Shown piece after piece: positions 16,173-25,763 of a DNA stretch of 64,000 nt. This stretch comes from PALSA-350 sp963834445 (GTDB lineage Bacteria > Acidobacteriota > Terriglobia > Terriglobales > Acidobacteriaceae). The position numbers were made by a program, and so were the translations under genes. A model generated the notes under the pieces. That model was not told the DNA's origin, did not search any database, and worked only from the letters and a program-made list of their open reading frames with translations. Each line of letters begins with the position of its first letter. Position 1 is the stretch's first letter. The stretch is from contig CAWIBU010000009.1 in assembly GCA_963834445.1 (NCBI GenBank), positions 1,674,001 through 1,738,000 on the forward strand, given 5' to 3'.

Positions 16173-18035
16173 CTAACCCGGGCCGGGCGGATCCAGAACT
16201 TTCAGCACCACCACGGTTTCATCGTCGAAACGTTCCACGCCGCCCTGGAATGCCGAGAGTTCCTGGTAGATCGCATCCACCATCCCCTCGGCCGTATTGT
16301 TGATCTCCCGGGTCACCAGCGCAATCAGCCGCTCCGTACCAAACATTTCTTCCTTGTCATTCACCGCATCCACCATGCCATCGCTGAAGAACACGATCGC
16401 ATCCCCGGGCCGCATCGAGAGCGTGAACTCTTCATAGCTCACATCCTTGAACATGCCCAGGGGGAAGCCTTCCGCCTGCACCGTCTCCACCTCGCCGCCG
16501 CGGCAGAAGAGCGGCTGCACCGCCCCGGCGTTGGCTATCTGCAGCGTCCGCTTCTCATCGTTCCAGACGGCAAACACCATGGTCACGTACTGCGAGTCCA
16601 TCCTGCGTTCCTGCAGCGAGTCATTCAGCTGCTTCAGCATCGTGGCCGGGGAGAGACACTGGCTGGAGGCCGCTCGCATGATTCCGCTAATCAGGGCCGC
16701 GTACAGCGCCGCCGGCGCAGCTTTGCCGCTGACGTCGCCCATCGCGATCCCGATGCATTGATCGTCATACGGCAAAAAGTCGTAGAGATCACCGCCGATG
16801 GTGCGTGCGGGCAGAAACCGGGTGGCGAACTCGGCATGCGGCCGGCGCGGCGGCTTGGGCGGCAGCAGCCGTAGCTGGACTTCTCGCGCCATGTCGAGAT
16901 CGTGTTCCAGCCGCTGTTCCTGCTGCGTGACTCGTTGATAGAGCCGGGCATTCTCGATCGCCACCGCAATCTGCGAGGCCAGCGTGACCAGGGTGCGCTG
17001 GTGATCTTCGTTGAAGTAGTTGACCCGCACATGCTCCAGGTCGAGCACCCCAATCAATTTGCCCTTGTACAGCAAGGGCACCGCCATTTCCGATCGGGTC
17101 TCTGGATTTACCAGGAAGTAGCGGGCATCTTTGCGCACGTCACCGGTATGGATCAGCCGTCGCTCGCGCACCGCCGTGCCCACCAGCCCGCGGTCCAGCG
17201 GAACCTTCTCCGACGGCGTTACCGGGTGACCAAAACGCACCGCATACTGCGTCTCCAGCACCTGCTCCTTCTCGTTGAGCAGCAGGATACTGAACATCTG
17301 GTAGTCAATGATGCGGCGCAGCAGCTCCCCGATCCGTTCCAGCAGGGGATCGAGGTCGAGAATCGAGGTCACTTCGCGGGCAATCTCGTTCAGCACCGCC
17401 AGGGTCTGGGCCTGCCGGGCGACCCGCGTGTAGAGACGAGCATTTTCAATCGCCTGAGCCACGCGTGAGGCGGTCAGCTCCAGTAAACGGAGATGTTCCT
17501 GCTGAAAATAGCCCACCTGCTCCGATTGCAGGTCCATCACCCCGATGACCCGGTTTTTCACGATCAGCGGGACCGCCAGTTCCGAGCGCACATCGGGATT
17601 GGCGCTGATGTAGTTTTCCTCCTGCCGCACGTCCTCCAGCAAGATGGATGTCCGCTGTTCGGCGGCCCGCCCGACGACCCCTTTGCCCATACGGATCTTC
17701 AAGCGTTCGACCTCAGGTGTGTGGCCGATCTGAAACCGCATGCGCAGGTCGTTGGTCCGTTCGTTGAGCAGCAGGATGGCGAAAATCTTGTAATCGATCA
17801 CTGCGCGGACAAGGTCCGCGGTGCGATGCATCAGCGTCTGCAGGTCGAGGGTAGTATTGAGCGTATTTGCCAGCCGCAACAGGAATTCGGTCTGCAGCGG
17901 GTCGATGCGTATCGAGGCGGGGAGCAACGGCGCTTCGGTACTGGGGCGATAGTCGCCTTCAAACGATTGCGTAGCAAGAGCTTGCGCGGGTTTCCGTTTA
18001 GCTTCAGCGTCGTCTTGGTCGCGGGGCGGCGTCAT
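16173..18035 (-). CDS. GAF-GAF-SpoIIE (PP2C) serine phosphatase
   Basis: A 620-residue cytoplasmic signalling phosphatase. Two GAF sensor domains occupy about residues 45-200 and 215-370; repeated segments such as SELAVPLIVKNRVIGVMDLQSE and its second copy SEMAVPLLYKGKLIGVLDLE make the duplication obvious. A short coiled stretch (QQEQRLEHDLDMAREVQLRLLP) leads into the SpoIIE/RsbU phosphatase domain. The metal-binding Asp residues lie in GGDLYDF and IAMGDVSGKAAPAAL, and FFSDGMVDAVN is the third acidic motif. Such proteins usually dephosphorylate anti-anti-sigma factors in response to a small-molecule or redox cue. No partner gene is seen nearby. Confidence 0.9.
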   Translation of the reverse strand: MTPPRDQDDAEAKRKPAQALATQSFEGDYRPSTEAPLLPASIRIDPLQTEFLLRLANTLNTTLDLQTLMHRTADLVRAVIDYKIFAILLLNERTNDLRMRFQIGHTPEVERLKIRMGKGVVGRAAEQRTSILLEDVRQEENYISANPDVRSELAVPLIVKNRVIGVMDLQSEQVGYFQQEHLRLLELTASRVAQAIENARLYTRVARQAQTLAVLNEIAREVTSILDLDPLLERIGELLRRIIDYQMFSILLLNEKEQVLETQYAVRFGHPVTPSEKVPLDRGLVGTAVRERRLIHTGDVRKDARYFLVNPETRSEMAVPLLYKGKLIGVLDLEHVRVNYFNEDHQRTLVTLASQIAVAIENARLYQRVTQQEQRLEHDLDMAREVQLRLLPPKPPRRPHAEFATRFLPARTIGGDLYDFLPYDDQCIGIAMGDVSGKAAPAALYAALISGIMRAASSQCLSPATMLKQLNDSLQERRMDSQYVTMVFAVWNDEKRTLQIANAGAVQPLFCRGGEVETVQAEGFPLGMFKDVSYEEFTLSMRPGDAIVFFSDGMVDAVNDKEEMFGTERLIALVTREINNTAEGMVDAIYQELSAFQGGVERFDDETVVVLKVLDPPGPG

Positions 18036-18089
18036 TGCAAGGTCGAGTCATCATAGAGCATTTCACGCTTGCGTTTCGTTGAAAGCAAA

Positions 18090-18416
18090 AGCAGGTCCCT
18101 CCACTACGCTACGCTCCGGTAGGGATGACAAATTTGTTTGGGGGTAAAGTTTGGACCCCAAATGAATTTGTCATCCCGACCGGAGCGTACCCGAATTCCT
18201 GTTTCGCCATGTCAGACAGATCCACGTGTGCGGCTTTCATTAAGGAAAGCCGCATGAAGTTCGCCAGCGCCATCAACTTCGACAGGAATTCGGGGGAGCG
18301 TAGTGGAGGGACCTGCTGTGCGCCTTTACCCCAAACGAAGTCCCCACGGTGAGCTCGCAAATCCCGCCCGCGCCATTTTGTTCATTGGGGCCGCAGAACA
18401 GGGACCTGCTTCTTAC
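18090..18416. repeat. dispersed composite palindromic repeat
   Basis: This gap is almost wholly repetitive. It starts with GCAGGTCCCTCCAC and a GATGACAAATTTGTTTGG/AATTTGTCATCCCGACCGGAG inverted pair. Then comes a unit bounded by GAATTCCTGT and ACAGGAATTC that holds the hairpin GCGGCTTTC-ATTAAG-GAAAGCCGC, and it closes with GGAGGGACCTGC. The unit at about 18189-18330 is the reverse complement, with few changes, of units at about 48519, 48739 and 48950. It is therefore a dispersed element and not a gene, although one strand keeps an open frame. Confidence 0.75.
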
Positions 18417-19169
18417 CTACTGCCCGCTCTGATACTCCCGCAAAATGGCCACGCTGGCGCTCGCTCCCACCCGGGTAGCCCCGGCCTGCAGCATCGCCCG
18501 CGCATCGCTCAGCGTCCGGATGCCGCCCGATGCCTTCACCCCGCACCGATTTCCGGCCACCCCACGCAAAACCGCCACATCCGCCACCGTAGCTCCGCTG
18601 GTAGAAAACCCGGTGCTGGTCTTGAGAAAGTCTGTCCCCGCGGCCAGCGCCAGCTCCGACGCCCGCAGCTTCTCTTCCACGCTCAACACACACGTCTCCA
18701 GAATCACTTTCACCACCGCGCCGGCATCATGCGCTACCTGCACCACCCCGCGAATATCCTGTTCCACCAGCCCGTTCATCCCCGACTTCAGCAACCCCAG
18801 GTTCATGACCATGTCCAGTTCATGCGCGCCCAGCTTGATCAGCGCCATCGCTTCTTCCCGCTTGGTGGTGGCCAGATTGGCTCCCAGAGGGAACCCAACC
18901 ACTACCCCCACCGGCACCCCACTGCCCGCCATCACCGAGTGCGCCAACGCCACCCATGCCGGGTTCACCATCGCGCAGGCAAAACGATACGTCACCGCCT
19001 CCTCGCAAAGTTGGATCACCTGTTCCCGGGTCGCCTCCGGCTTCAGCAAAGTGTGATCGAACACCGCAGAAAAAGACGCCGCGCTGGCCAGCGCCCCCGC
19101 GGCAAACCCGGCAACATCGAAATATCCGGCATGGTTATCAATCTCCGGCTGCAGCACTTTGGTGGTCAT
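18417..19169 (-). CDS. deoC: deoxyribose-phosphate aldolase
   Basis: Class I aldolase that splits 2-deoxyribose-5-phosphate into acetaldehyde and glyceraldehyde-3-phosphate, used in deoxynucleoside salvage. It has 250 residues. FDHTLLKPEATREQV and the substrate strand VGVVVGFPLGANLATTKREE are characteristic. VVKVILETCVLS and GTDFLKTSTGFSTSGATV contain the Schiff-base Lys in the KTSTGF motif; VKASGGIRTLSDA has the second Lys. The start ATG gives a slightly long N-terminus of about 35 residues before the fold. The hypoxanthine phosphoribosyltransferase gene lies about 75 bp upstream on the same strand, so a nucleoside-salvage pair is plausible. Confidence 0.96.
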   Translation of the reverse strand: MTTKVLQPEIDNHAGYFDVAGFAAGALASAASFSAVFDHTLLKPEATREQVIQLCEEAVTYRFACAMVNPAWVALAHSVMAGSGVPVGVVVGFPLGANLATTKREEAMALIKLGAHELDMVMNLGLLKSGMNGLVEQDIRGVVQVAHDAGAVVKVILETCVLSVEEKLRASELALAAGTDFLKTSTGFSTSGATVADVAVLRGVAGNRCGVKASGGIRTLSDARAMLQAGATRVGASASVAILREYQSGQ

Positions 19170-19243
19170 GGAATCGGCTCCGGTGGGACTCTATGCGCTT
19201 CCCACGTAAAGTTCAACGTTGATCTGGTAACGGGCATCGGTTA

Positions 19244-19786
19244 CTAAGCCTCGTCTGGATTAAACAAACGGATATCGGGCAGATTACGAAAGCGTTCCTC
19301 GTAATCCATTCCATACCCAACCACGAAATGGTTGGGTATGGTGAACGCCACATAATCGGCGTCGATCTTTTCCAGCCGCCGGGCCGGCTTATCCAGGCAG
19401 GTCGCGATCTTCAGCGTCTTTGGCTTGTGTTGCAGCAACAACTTACGAAGAAAGACCAGCGTCAGCCCGGTATCCAGAATGTCTTCGACCAGGATGACGT
19501 TGCGGCCGCCGATGGGCGTGTCCAGATCCTTGATCAGCCGCACCGCGCCACTGGTCTTAACCCCCTTGTAGCTGGAGATGGCCACGAAGTCAAAGGTCGT
19601 CTCCACGGAAATGCTTCTCGCCAGGTCGGCAAGAAACACCGCCGCACCCTTCAATACACCCACCAGAAGGATGGCTTCGCCGGCAAAATCGCGGCTGATC
19701 TGCGCGCCGATTTCCGCCACCCGGGCGGCAATCTCATCGCGCCGGAACAACATCTCGTGCTCGTGTTCTCTCATAGGCTTTGTCAT
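19244..19786 (-). CDS. hpt: hypoxanthine phosphoribosyltransferase
   Basis: Purine salvage enzyme that makes IMP or GMP from hypoxanthine or guanine and PRPP. It has 180 residues, the family's usual size. The order of motifs is LLVGVLKGAAVFLADLAR, FVAISSYKG (the flexible loop), VILVEDILDTGLTL (the PRPP-binding signature with two acidic residues), and KIATCLDKPARR. VVGYGMDYEERFRNLPDI near the C-terminus is typical of bacterial Hpt. It is followed by deoC on the same strand and divergent from lgt. Confidence 0.96.
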   Translation of the reverse strand: MTKPMREHEHEMLFRRDEIAARVAEIGAQISRDFAGEAILLVGVLKGAAVFLADLARSISVETTFDFVAISSYKGVKTSGAVRLIKDLDTPIGGRNVILVEDILDTGLTLVFLRKLLLQHKPKTLKIATCLDKPARRLEKIDADYVAFTIPNHFVVGYGMDYEERFRNLPDIRLFNPDEA

Positions 19787-19857
19787 TCTTCCACGAATGC
19801 CTGTGCGAAACCGCCCGGCTCCCTGGCCCGGCTATACTGGTAAGACAGACGCACGTT

Positions 19858-20664
19858 ATGTATCCCTTCATTCACATCGGACATTTTTCCATTGGCACTT
19901 TTGGCCTCTGCCTATGGCTCGCGTCCGTCTGTGCCTGCTGGACGCTCTACCGCAATTTCCTCCGCTATGGAGTCGATGCCGACGCCGTCGGAGTGGCTGC
20001 CTACACTACGGTCGGCGGAGTGGTCGGAGCCAAGCTGTGGCATGTGTTTGAGGATCCCACCCTGCTCATGCATCAGCCACTGGCGGTGCTTTTTGACCGT
20101 GCGGGCTTCGCCTGGTTCGGCGGCCTGCTGGCGGGCATCGCCGTGCTTGTCTGGTCGGGGCGGCAAGCCAAAACCGGGGGCCTGGGCATGCTGGATCTGG
20201 CCGCGCCCGCCGTCGCTGTCGGTTACGGCGTCGGCCGCATCGGCTGCCTCATCTCCGGCGACGGCGATTATGGCATCCCCACCAGCCTTCCCTGGGGCAT
20301 GAGCTTTCCCCACGGCCTGGTGCCGACCAACCAACGCGTGCACCCCACGCCCATCTACGAATTTCTGGTCGCCCTGTTGATTGCCCGCTACCTGTGGCTG
20401 CGCGGCAAGCCTCGGGCCCACGGAGCACTCCCGCTCGGCCAGCTCACCGGCGAGTACCTCGTTCTCAGCGGCCTGGCCCGCTTCCTGGTGGAGTTCATTC
20501 GCATCAATCCGCGCATCTACTGGGGCATGAGCAATGCCCAGGTCGCAAGCCTGGGCTCGATCGCCGCCGGCCTTCTGCTGGTTGCCTGGGCCCGTCTGCA
20601 CACGCGAAACGTCCCGGTCAGCACGGCCGAGGCGACGCCGGTCGAAGCGGCATCCGGCCATTAA
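19858..20664 (+). CDS. lgt: prolipoprotein diacylglyceryl transferase
   Basis: Inner-membrane enzyme that moves a diacylglyceryl group from phosphatidylglycerol to the lipobox Cys of prolipoproteins. It has 268 residues and about seven hydrophobic segments. The family signature appears as GYGVGRIGCLISGDGDYGIP, in which the Arg is kept while the usual N and E positions carry C and D. This looks like the GDGDYG subtype rather than the E. coli form. VHPTPIYE and LARFLVEFIRIN are also typical. The ATG at 19858 is chosen because the hydrophobic N-terminus begins there. The partner step gene lspA is also in this window, at 27.3 kb. Confidence 0.92.
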   Translation: MYPFIHIGHFSIGTFGLCLWLASVCACWTLYRNFLRYGVDADAVGVAAYTTVGGVVGAKLWHVFEDPTLLMHQPLAVLFDRAGFAWFGGLLAGIAVLVWSGRQAKTGGLGMLDLAAPAVAVGYGVGRIGCLISGDGDYGIPTSLPWGMSFPHGLVPTNQRVHPTPIYEFLVALLIARYLWLRGKPRAHGALPLGQLTGEYLVLSGLARFLVEFIRINPRIYWGMSNAQVASLGSIAAGLLLVAWARLHTRNVPVSTAEATPVEAASGH

Positions 20665-20696
20665 GCCTGCGCGCAAACCAAGAGGAAAGGGCAACC

Positions 20697-20993
20697 ATGG
20701 CACAATCCGATCAACTCCGCGTTCCTGAATCGGCCCGCACCGACGCCAAATCCTTTGAACTGCTCCGCGTCTGGATCGCCCACCAGGATCAGCACATCAG
20801 TCTGAGGGTCGGCGTCTGGCAGGATCCTGAAGCCTGGGGCATGATGCTTGCCGACCTCGCGCGCCATGTCGCGGCCAGCTTCGAGCAGGCAGAAAAACGC
20901 GACCCGGTCGAGGTGTTGACCCGCATCAAGGCTGGCTTCGATGCCGAGTTCGACTCTCCCACAGACGAAATACGGGGCGAACTTGCCGGTTGA
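20697..20993 (+). CDS. DUF5076 small protein
   Basis: A 98-residue cytoplasmic protein without signal or membrane segment. It begins MAQSDQLRVPES and has the segment FELLRVWIAHQDQHISLRVGVWQDPEAWGMMLADLARHVA, matching my recollection of the DUF5076 family. The function is unknown. A strong ribosome site (AGAGGAAAGGG) precedes the ATG. Its end overlaps the most upstream possible uvrA start, so expression is probably coupled to uvrA. Confidence 0.72.
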   Translation: MAQSDQLRVPESARTDAKSFELLRVWIAHQDQHISLRVGVWQDPEAWGMMLADLARHVAASFEQAEKRDPVEVLTRIKAGFDAEFDSPTDEIRGELAG

Positions 20994-21969
20994 AACCTTG
21001 CACGACCAGATCACGATTCGTGGTGCGCGCACACACAACCTGAAGAATATCGACTGTGATCTGACCCACGGTAAGCTCACCGTCGTCTCCGGCGTTTCAG
21101 GTTCGGGGAAATCCTCGCTCGCGTTTGACACCATCTACGCCGAAGGCCAGCGCCGCTACGTCGAATCGCTCTCCGCCTACGCCCGGCAGTTTCTCGAACG
21201 CATCGAGAAGCCCGACGTCGACCTGATCGACGGCCTGGCGCCCGCCATTGCCATCAAGCAGAAAAACTCGACGCGCAATCCGCGTTCCACGGTGGCCACC
21301 GCTACGGAAATTTACGACTACCTCCGTCTGCTCTTCGCCCGCTGCGGCACCGCGCACTGCATCGTGTGCGGCGGCGTGGTCAAACGCGATACCGTGGACG
21401 AACTCGCTGCCTCGATCCTCGATCTGGGCGAGGGCACCCGGCTCTACGCGCTGTTTCCCGTGTTGCCTCGTGTCGTAGCCGAGCCGGAAAAGACACCCGC
21501 AGCGAAGAAGCCCAAAAAAGCCGCGGCCAAAGCGGCCGGCAATCCCGCCCATCCCAGCGATGCCTTTAAGGAGCGGCTCACGGAGCTGCGTACTCGCGGC
21601 TTCAACCGTCTCTACCAGAACGGCAAGATCGTAGAATTCTCCTCCCCGAGTCGCTGCTCGATCTCGATTTCCAGCAGGCCGTCTTTGCTCTGGTCGACCG
21701 CCTGGTGGTGTCACCCGATAATCGGGCGCGCATCGTCGACGCCGCCGAGATCGGCTTTCGCGAAGCGGGGGAGATCATCTACGAAACCGTACCGCGCGAT
21801 GAGGAAACAGAACCCAGGCGGTTACGTTTCTCGCAGGCGTTTGAATGTAAGCTCTGCCATCGCATCTATCGCGAGCCCGAGCCCAGGCTCTTTTCCTTCA
21901 ACAACCCGTACGGCGCGTGTGAGCGCTGCCAGGGCTTTGGCAACACCATCGATTTCGACCTCAACCTGA
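20941..21969 (+). CDS. uvrA: UvrA excinuclease ATPase subunit, N-terminal part before a frameshift
   Basis: First part of the nucleotide-excision-repair damage sensor. IRGARTHNLKNIDCDL and the first Walker A (SGVSGSGKSSLAFDTIYAEG) are intact, followed by RRYVESLSAYARQFLERIEKPD and IAIKQKNSTRNPRSTVATATEIYDY. CIVCGG is part of the first zinc site. True UvrA sequence runs to about residue 235 (KIVEFSSP); after that this frame reads nonsense to 21969. Homology resumes at once in the +3 frame (ESLLDLDFQQ). The start could also be TTG at 20983. A Lys/Ala-rich insertion (TPAAKKPKKAAAKAAG) lies shortly before the shift. Confidence 0.85.
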   Translation: MPSSTLPQTKYGANLPVETLHDQITIRGARTHNLKNIDCDLTHGKLTVVSGVSGSGKSSLAFDTIYAEGQRRYVESLSAYARQFLERIEKPDVDLIDGLAPAIAIKQKNSTRNPRSTVATATEIYDYLRLLFARCGTAHCIVCGGVVKRDTVDELAASILDLGEGTRLYALFPVLPRVVAEPEKTPAAKKPKKAAAKAAGNPAHPSDAFKERLTELRTRGFNRLYQNGKIVEFSSPSRCSISISSRPSLLWSTAWWCHPIIGRASSTPPRSAFAKRGRSSTKPYRAMRKQNPGGYVSRRRLNVSSAIASIASPSPGSFPSTTRTARVSAARALATPSISTST

Positions 21970-23930
21970 TCATCCCCGATAAGCAAAAAACGCTGAGCGA
22001 GGGTGCGATCGACCCCTGGATGCGCCCCAAATACCGGCCCTACCAAACCGAGCTCAAAAAAGCAGCACAGCAAAACGGCATTCCCATGGACATTCCGTGG
22101 AGGGAACTAACCGCTGCGCAGCAAGCCTTCGTACTCGATGGCCACGGATCGTTCCTTGGCGTCCACGGCTTCTTTGCCTTCCTCGAGCGCAAAAAATACA
22201 AACTGCATGTGCGCGTGATGCTAAGCAAATATCGCGGTTACGCGGTTTGTCCCGACTGCAAGGGAACCCGCCTGCGTGCTGAGGCACGCGCCGTCCGCAT
22301 CAACGGCAAGAATATCTGTGAAGTCTCCGCCCTCACCATCCGCGAGGCCAACGGCTTCGTCGCCGGGCTCACGCTCACCCGCGAACAGCAGGAGATCGCC
22401 GGCGGCATCCTGGTCGAGATACAACAGCGGTTACACTTCCTCGACGCCGTGGGCCTCGAGTACATTACCCTCGACCGCCTCGCCTCCACCCTTTCCGGAG
22501 GAGAATCGCAGCGCATCCAGCTGGCCACTTCGCTCGGCTCACGCCTGGTCGGCGCGCTCTACGTGCTTGACGAGCCCTCCATCGGCCTGCACAGCCGCGA
22601 TACCGCCAAGCTGATCCGCATCCTCGAAGAGCTGCGCGACCTGGGCAACACCATCCTGGTGGTCGAGCACGACCCCGACGTCATCCGCGCCGCCGACTGG
22701 CTGGTCGATCTCGGCCCCGGCGCCGGCGAGCTGGGTGGCCGCATCCTCGCTGCCGGCACGGTCGAAGACGTGGAAAAGAACCCCGATTCGATAACCGGCC
22801 GCTACCTCAGTGGGCAGCTCACCATCCCCATTCCCACCCGGCGGCGCGAGCCCATGCGGGAGAAGCTGGTGTTGCGCGGCGCGCGCATTCACAATCTGAA
22901 CGGGCTTGACGTGGAAATACCCATGGGCATGCTGGTCTGCATTACCGGCGTCTCCGGGTCTGGCAAATCCACCCTGGTGCACGACGTGCTTTACCCGGCG
23001 GTCGCGCACGCGCTGGGCAAGAATGAGGGCGGCGATCCCTCCCATCTTTACCGTGAACTCAAGGGGGCGGAGCGGCTCAACGACATCGTGCTGGTCGACC
23101 AGGCCCCGATTGGACGCACGCCGCGCTCGAACCCGGTCACTTACATCAAGGCCTTCGACACCATCCGCGAGCTTTTTGCCGCGCAGCCCGAGGCCCAGCG
23201 CCGCGGCTACACCGCCGGCCACTTTTCTTTCAACGTGCCCGGCGGCCGCTGCGATGTTTGCGAGGGGGATGGCACCGTCACCGTAGAAATGCAGTTCCTG
23301 GCCGATGTCGAGCTGCCCTGCGAAGAGTGCAACGGCACGCGCTACAAAGCTTCTACCCTCGAGGTTAAGTACAAAGGGAAGAGCATTTACGACGTGCTTA
23401 GCATGACCATCAAAGAGGCGCTCCGCTTCTTTACCGGCCAGACCCGGATACTGGAGAAAATGGCCGTCCTGGACGAGGTAGGTCTGGGCTATGTACGCCT
23501 CGGCCAGTCGGCGACCACGCTTTCTGGTGGGGAAGCGCAGCGGGTCAAGCTGGCGGCGCATTTGGCCCAGGGGCGCAGCGCCGTGAGCCGAGCCACCACC
23601 CCCAACGGCGCGGCCAAGAAGCCAGGCAGCCGGGTTCTTTACATCCTCGACGAACCAACCACCGGCCTGCATTTCGATGATGTGAGCAAGCTGTTGACCG
23701 CCTTCAAGCGTCTGATCGACGCGGGCGGTTCGCTGGTGGTCATCGAGCACAACCTCGACGTAATCAAGTCCGCCGATTGGGTCATCGATCTGGGCCCGGA
23801 AGCCGGCGCCGGTGGAGGCCTGGTGGTGGCCGCCGGAACCCCCGAACAGGTAGCGCAAACGCCCGGCTCTCACACCGGCTATTGGCTGGGTCTGGCTCTC
23901 GCCGCGCAGGAAGCCAGGCTGGCCCAATGA
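21649..23930 (+). CDS. uvrA: UvrA excinuclease ATPase subunit, C-terminal part after the frameshift
   Basis: Continuation of UvrA in another frame; homology begins near 21649, and the first ATG in this frame is at 21705. Zinc-finger cysteines lie in FECKLCHRIY and CERCQGFG. The first ABC signature is TLSGGESQRIQLATSLG with DEPSIGLHSRD. The second Walker A is ITGVSGSGKSTLVHD, the second zinc motif is CDVCEGDGTV with CEECNGTRY, and the second signature is TLSGGEAQRVKLAAHL with DEPTTGLHFDD. Every domain of full-length UvrA is therefore encoded across the two frames, separated by one missing C in the run at 21644-21647. The stop overlaps the next gene start (ATGA). Confidence 0.88.
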
Positions 23931-25252
23931 GATCCACCTGGGCAGGTTGCTGCCTTTTCCTTTGCTCGTTGGCTGTAGGCAGAGCGCAAAACCAGCTTCC
24001 CCCGGGAACGCGGGCCCCCGACAGCGCACCGCAACTGGCCCCCGCCCAAAGTCCCGATCGGGAAGCCGCCGAGAGCAAGATCGAGCAGCACGATTTCGCA
24101 GCCGCCCGCCCGCTTCTGGAAAAGCACCTGGCCAGGAACCCATCCGACGCCCGCGCCCTCTTTGACCTTGGCTATATTGAGGACGCCACCGGCCACGCCG
24201 ACCAGGCTGCCACCGATTACCGCAAAGCCATCGCCGCCAACCCGAAGCAATTCGAGTCCAGGCTCGCCCTGGGACTCTTATTGGCCCACCAGTCGTTGTT
24301 TGACGGGGCCCGGGAGCAATTGCAGCAGGCCACCCAACTGGCTCCCGATCCTCCCAACCCCGTCACCCAGGCGCAGGCCTTTCGCACCCTGGCCGAGCTC
24401 GATCGCACCACCGACCCACCAGCCGCCCGCGATGCCCTGGTCGCCGCACTCAAACTTACCCCGGAGACCCCGGCGGACCTGCTGCTGACCGCCCAGATTG
24501 CCGAAGCGAATGGCGACACCGAGCTGGCGCAAACTGCCTACCAGCGTCTCCTGAGCGGGCACGCACCGGCAGACGTGGTCTCGGCCGCAACCGGCGGTCT
24601 GGCCCAACTGCTGATCAAGCAAAGCAAATACGCGGAAGCTGAGCCGCTGCTCAAAACCGCCCTGGCACGGGATCCGCGTGATACTGCCCTGAACGCCCAA
24701 CTGGCCACCGACCTTCTCGGCCAGCAAAAAAACGCGGAAGCGCTCCCCGTGCTCGAGACCCTGCAACAACTCGAACCGGGCAATGCCGCCGTCGACCAGA
24801 TGTTGGCCGATGCCTATTCCCAGGCCGGTCAGCCCGACAAGGCGGATCCCATCTACGCCAGGATGGCGCTGGCCCACCCCGAGAACGAAGACATTCTCGC
24901 CGGCCAGGGCGAGAATCTGATGCGCGAAAGACGCTATCCCGAGGCGCAGCAGGTCCTGGAAAAGGCGGTGAAACTCAAGCCCGACGACGGCGATGCCTGG
25001 AGCGGATTGGCTTTTGCTTCCTCGGAAAACAAGCAGTATGAAACCACGCTGCATGCTCTTTCCATGCGAGCAAATCTTTTGGGGGAGACTCCAGTTTCCT
25101 ACTTCCTTTGGGCGACTACCTACGATAACCTTCACTTGCCGAAACAGGCGGAAGAGTACTACCATAAGTTCCTCGCCGCCGCCGGTGGTAAGTTCCCCGA
25201 CCAGGAATGGCAAGCCAGGCATCGACTCGTTGCTCTTGGTGGAAGTCATTAA
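23927..25252 (+). CDS. secreted TPR-repeat protein
   Basis: A 441-residue protein with a signal peptide (STWAGCCLFLCSLAVGRAQ). At least eight tetratricopeptide-type repeats follow, for example RNPSDARALFDLGYIEDATG, SKYAEAEPLLKTALARDP and RRYPEAQQVLEKAVKLKPDD. TPR arrays act as protein-protein scaffolds; the partner is unknown. The ATG overlaps the uvrA stop by 4 nt, so translation is coupled, and two further exported proteins follow. A Cys at the end of the signal region (GCC) leaves a lipoprotein possible, though there is no convincing lipobox. Confidence 0.82.
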   Translation: MRSTWAGCCLFLCSLAVGRAQNQLPPGTRAPDSAPQLAPAQSPDREAAESKIEQHDFAAARPLLEKHLARNPSDARALFDLGYIEDATGHADQAATDYRKAIAANPKQFESRLALGLLLAHQSLFDGAREQLQQATQLAPDPPNPVTQAQAFRTLAELDRTTDPPAARDALVAALKLTPETPADLLLTAQIAEANGDTELAQTAYQRLLSGHAPADVVSAATGGLAQLLIKQSKYAEAEPLLKTALARDPRDTALNAQLATDLLGQQKNAEALPVLETLQQLEPGNAAVDQMLADAYSQAGQPDKADPIYARMALAHPENEDILAGQGENLMRERRYPEAQQVLEKAVKLKPDDGDAWSGLAFASSENKQYETTLHALSMRANLLGETPVSYFLWATTYDNLHLPKQAEEYYHKFLAAAGGKFPDQEWQARHRLVALGGSH

Positions 25253-25288
25253 CGAAAGACGTACCGTAAGCCCTCCGAGAGGTGCCCT

Positions 25289-25747
25289 ATGCGGTTCGTG
25301 GCTACGACCCTCGCTATCTGTGCCCTAACGCTCAGCCTCTCGTGTGCCCGTGCCTTCGCCGTTGACGAACGCATGATGGATCCCAAGGCCATGGCCGCCC
25401 TGATGATCAAGGCCGACCAGGCAGTTCCCAAAGAGCAATGCTTTCTTTATGCCGAGCTGGTCCATCAGATGACCGAGCTCGCGGGCCAGCAAATCAGCGC
25501 CGGCGACGGCGACCAGGCCGCGCAAACCCTGAAACTGGTGCAGAAGTATGCCCAGAAGATCCACATGAGTGTCGCCGAAGACGGCAAGAAGATGAAGAAT
25601 GCCGAGCAACTCGTGCGCCACACCTCCTATCGTCTGAACGACATCCTGAATGCCGCCTCCTACGATGATCGCCAGGTCCTGCAATCGACCTTAAAGCAGC
25701 TTCAACAAGTGCAAACCGAACTCATGATGCAGGTCTTCAAGAAATAA
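25289..25747 (+). CDS. small exported helical protein, function unknown
   Basis: 152 residues with a signal peptide (RFVATTLAICALTLSLSCARAFA). The mature part is rich in Ala, Gln and Leu and looks fully helical (ADQAVPKEQCFLYAELVHQM, DILNAASYDDRQVLQSTLKQ). I do not recognise a family. It follows the TPR gene by 36 bp and precedes another small exported protein by 16 bp, suggesting one transcript and a shared envelope role. Confidence 0.7.
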   Translation: MRFVATTLAICALTLSLSCARAFAVDERMMDPKAMAALMIKADQAVPKEQCFLYAELVHQMTELAGQQISAGDGDQAAQTLKLVQKYAQKIHMSVAEDGKKMKNAEQLVRHTSYRLNDILNAASYDDRQVLQSTLKQLQQVQTELMMQVFKK

Positions 25748-25763
25748 TCTTCCCTTGGTCTGC

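Noticed and set aside
16140..16874. 244-residue open frame on the + strand
   Set aside because: It is antisense to the SpoIIE-type phosphatase; His/Arg-rich composition is typical of a shadow frame.
22539..24143. 534-residue open frame on the minus strand
   Set aside because: It lies opposite uvrA and is low-complexity and Arg/Gly/Ala-rich, without family motifs; it is an antisense by-product of high GC.
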